Origin: Paracoccaceae bacterium | GTDB taxonomy: Bacteria > Pseudomonadota > Alphaproteobacteria > Rhodobacterales > Rhodobacteraceae | Direction of reading: 5' to 3' | NCBI GenBank assembly: GCA_007121055.1 | Contig: SKMM01000366.1 | Location: 1-6,655, forward strand | Length of the DNA: 6,655 bases | Shown here: positions 5,723 through 6,655 of the stretch, one piece after another | Position numbering within the stretch: position 1 is the first letter of the stretch | Layout of the letters: each line of letters opens with the position of its first letter | Notes under the pieces: model-generated | Told to the model about the DNA's origin: nothing | What the model saw: the letters and a program-made list of their open reading frames with translations, nothing else | Database searches by the model: none | Translations under genes and position numbers: made by a program

Positions 5723-6655
5723 ATGCACGACATCACCGCCTTCCTGTCCGACCCCGCCACCCACGGCGGCGCGCAGGTCGAGGTGCGGCGCACCCACGCG
5801 GCCGAGGTCTTCCTGGCCGGGGCCTTCGCCTACAAGGTCAAGCGCCCGGTGCGCTACGCCTATCTCGACTTCACCGATCCGGCCACGCGGCGTGCGATGC
5901 TGGCGCGCGAGCTGGAGCTCAACCGCGCCGCCGCGCCACAGATCTATGACCGCCTCGTTCCCATCACCTGCACCGCCGATGGCGGGCTGGCGCTGGACGG
6001 CGACGGTCCGGCGGTGGACTGGGCGCTGCGCATGCACCGCTTCCCGCCCGAGGCCGAGATGGCCCAGGTGGCCGCGGCCGGCGGCCTCGATGCGGGTTTG
6101 GCCGCCGTGCTGGGCCGCACCGTGGCCGACCTGCACGCCGCCGCACCGCTGCGACAGGGGCCGGGGGCCGGGCGAATGGCGGCGGTGCTGTCGGGGCTGG
6201 AGGTCAGCTTCGCCGGGGTGGGGGGCGGGGTCGATGCGGGGGCCGTGGGGGCGATGCTGGCGGCGGCCCGGGCGCGGCTGGCCCGGGTGGCTGGCCTGCT
6301 CGACGCCCGCGCGGCGGCTGGGTTCGTGCGGCGCTGCCATGGCGATCTGCACCTCGGCAACGTCGTGGTGCTCGACGGCCGGCCGGTGCCCTTCGACGCG
6401 CTGGAGTTCGATGAGGCGCTGGGGACGATGGATGTCCTCTACGACCTCGCCTTCCTGCTCATGGATCTCGACCGGCGCGGCCTGCGCGGGGCCGCCAACA
6501 TCGTCCTGAACCGCTGGCTGCACCACAGCCATGAGCCGGCCCATCTGACCGGCCTCGCCGCGCTGCCCCTGTTCCTGGCGCTGCGGGCGGCGATCCGGGC
6601 CATGGTCGCCGCCCAGCGCGCCCAGGGCGCGGCCGCCGCCGAGGCTGCGGCGGCG
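5723..6655 (+). CDS. Aminoglycoside-phosphotransferase-fold kinase, probable N-terminus of a bifunctional APH/ATP-binding protein (3' partial)
   Basis: Kinase-like protein of the COG2187 type; 311 residues are visible and the frame is open at the right edge. Conserved blocks in order: THAAEVFLAGAFAYKVKRPV (24-43) with candidate ATP-binding lysines at 38 and 40; YLDFTDPATRRAMLARELELN (47-67), typical of this family; CHGDLHLGNVVV (205-216), the Brenner catalytic loop with Asp208 and Asn213; and PFDALEFDEALGTMDVLYD (223-241) with a metal-binding Asp, probably 225. The visible part matches the APH-like half; family members usually continue into a P-loop ATPase (COG0645-like) domain, expected beyond the window. 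The substrate is unknown, and the fold does not by itself imply drug resistance. The ATG at 5723 has GAGAAGG 8 nt upstream; an in-frame ATG at 5693 would add ten residues but lacks a ribosome-binding site. The last visible residues are an alanine-rich stretch. Confidence 0.85.
   Translation, partial: MHDITAFLSDPATHGGAQVEVRRTHAAEVFLAGAFAYKVKRPVRYAYLDFTDPATRRAMLARELELNRAAAPQIYDRLVPITCTADGGLALDGDGPAVDWALRMHRFPPEAEMAQVAAAGGLDAGLAAVLGRTVADLHAAAPLRQGPGAGRMAAVLSGLEVSFAGVGGGVDAGAVGAMLAAARARLARVAGLLDARAAAGFVRRCHGDLHLGNVVVLDGRPVPFDALEFDEALGTMDVLYDLAFLLMDLDRRGLRGAANIVLNRWLHHSHEPAHLTGLAALPLFLALRAAIRAMVAAQRAQGAAAAEAAAA

Noticed and set aside
5624..6544. Minus-strand 306-codon frame opposite the kinase gene
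   Set aside because: Antisense shadow of the APH-fold frame, which carries intact catalytic motifs.
5723..6655. Reading the APH-fold gene as an aminoglycoside resistance gene
   Set aside because: The N-terminal family blocks fit the chromosomal bifunctional COG2187-type group, not known resistance phosphotransferases, and there is no mobile-element context.

Overview
The window looks like ordinary chromosomal DNA of a high-GC alphaproteobacterium. Protein sequence character (PotB/PotC-type permeases, TrpS, a 288-residue class IV aminotransferase and a membrane-anchored retropepsin-like protease) and the TTGACG/TAGGCA promoter style point to Rhodobacterales (Rhodobacteraceae/Paracoccaceae). 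This placement is by recognition, not by a search. No mobile element, phage gene, CRISPR array, tRNA or rRNA was seen.

Layout. Positions 1-1875 hold two consecutive inner-membrane permease genes of a polyamine/opine-type ABC importer; the first is cut by the left edge. A 69-bp gap follows, carrying a good sigma-70-like promoter inside two overlapping inverted repeats, and then trpS (tryptophanyl-tRNA synthetase, 1945-2976). On the minus strand, converging on trpS with only 10 bp between the stop codons, is a two-gene unit: a Tat-type exported L,D-transpeptidase (YkuD fold) followed by a small antibiotic-biosynthesis-monooxygenase (ABM) domain protein. The small gene has no ATG, GTG or TTG start and appears to begin at a CTG overlapping the upstream stop. 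Divergent from the transpeptidase is a branched-chain-type aminotransferase (3993-4859). It converges on a membrane-anchored aspartic protease (minus strand, 4972-5553). Divergent from that is a kinase-like gene of the aminoglycoside phosphotransferase fold (5723 to the right edge), probably the N-terminal part of a bifunctional protein with a C-terminal ATPase domain.

How they fit together. The two permeases form one transport complex with ATPase and binding-protein partners expected outside the window. The transpeptidase and ABM protein are probably co-transcribed and translationally coupled. The other genes are single housekeeping or envelope functions with no evident shared pathway. No convincingly new multi-gene system was found. 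The points most worth a second look are the trpS leader, where a nested stem could mask the ribosome-binding site only in read-through transcripts from the permease operon, and the non-canonical start of the ABM gene.
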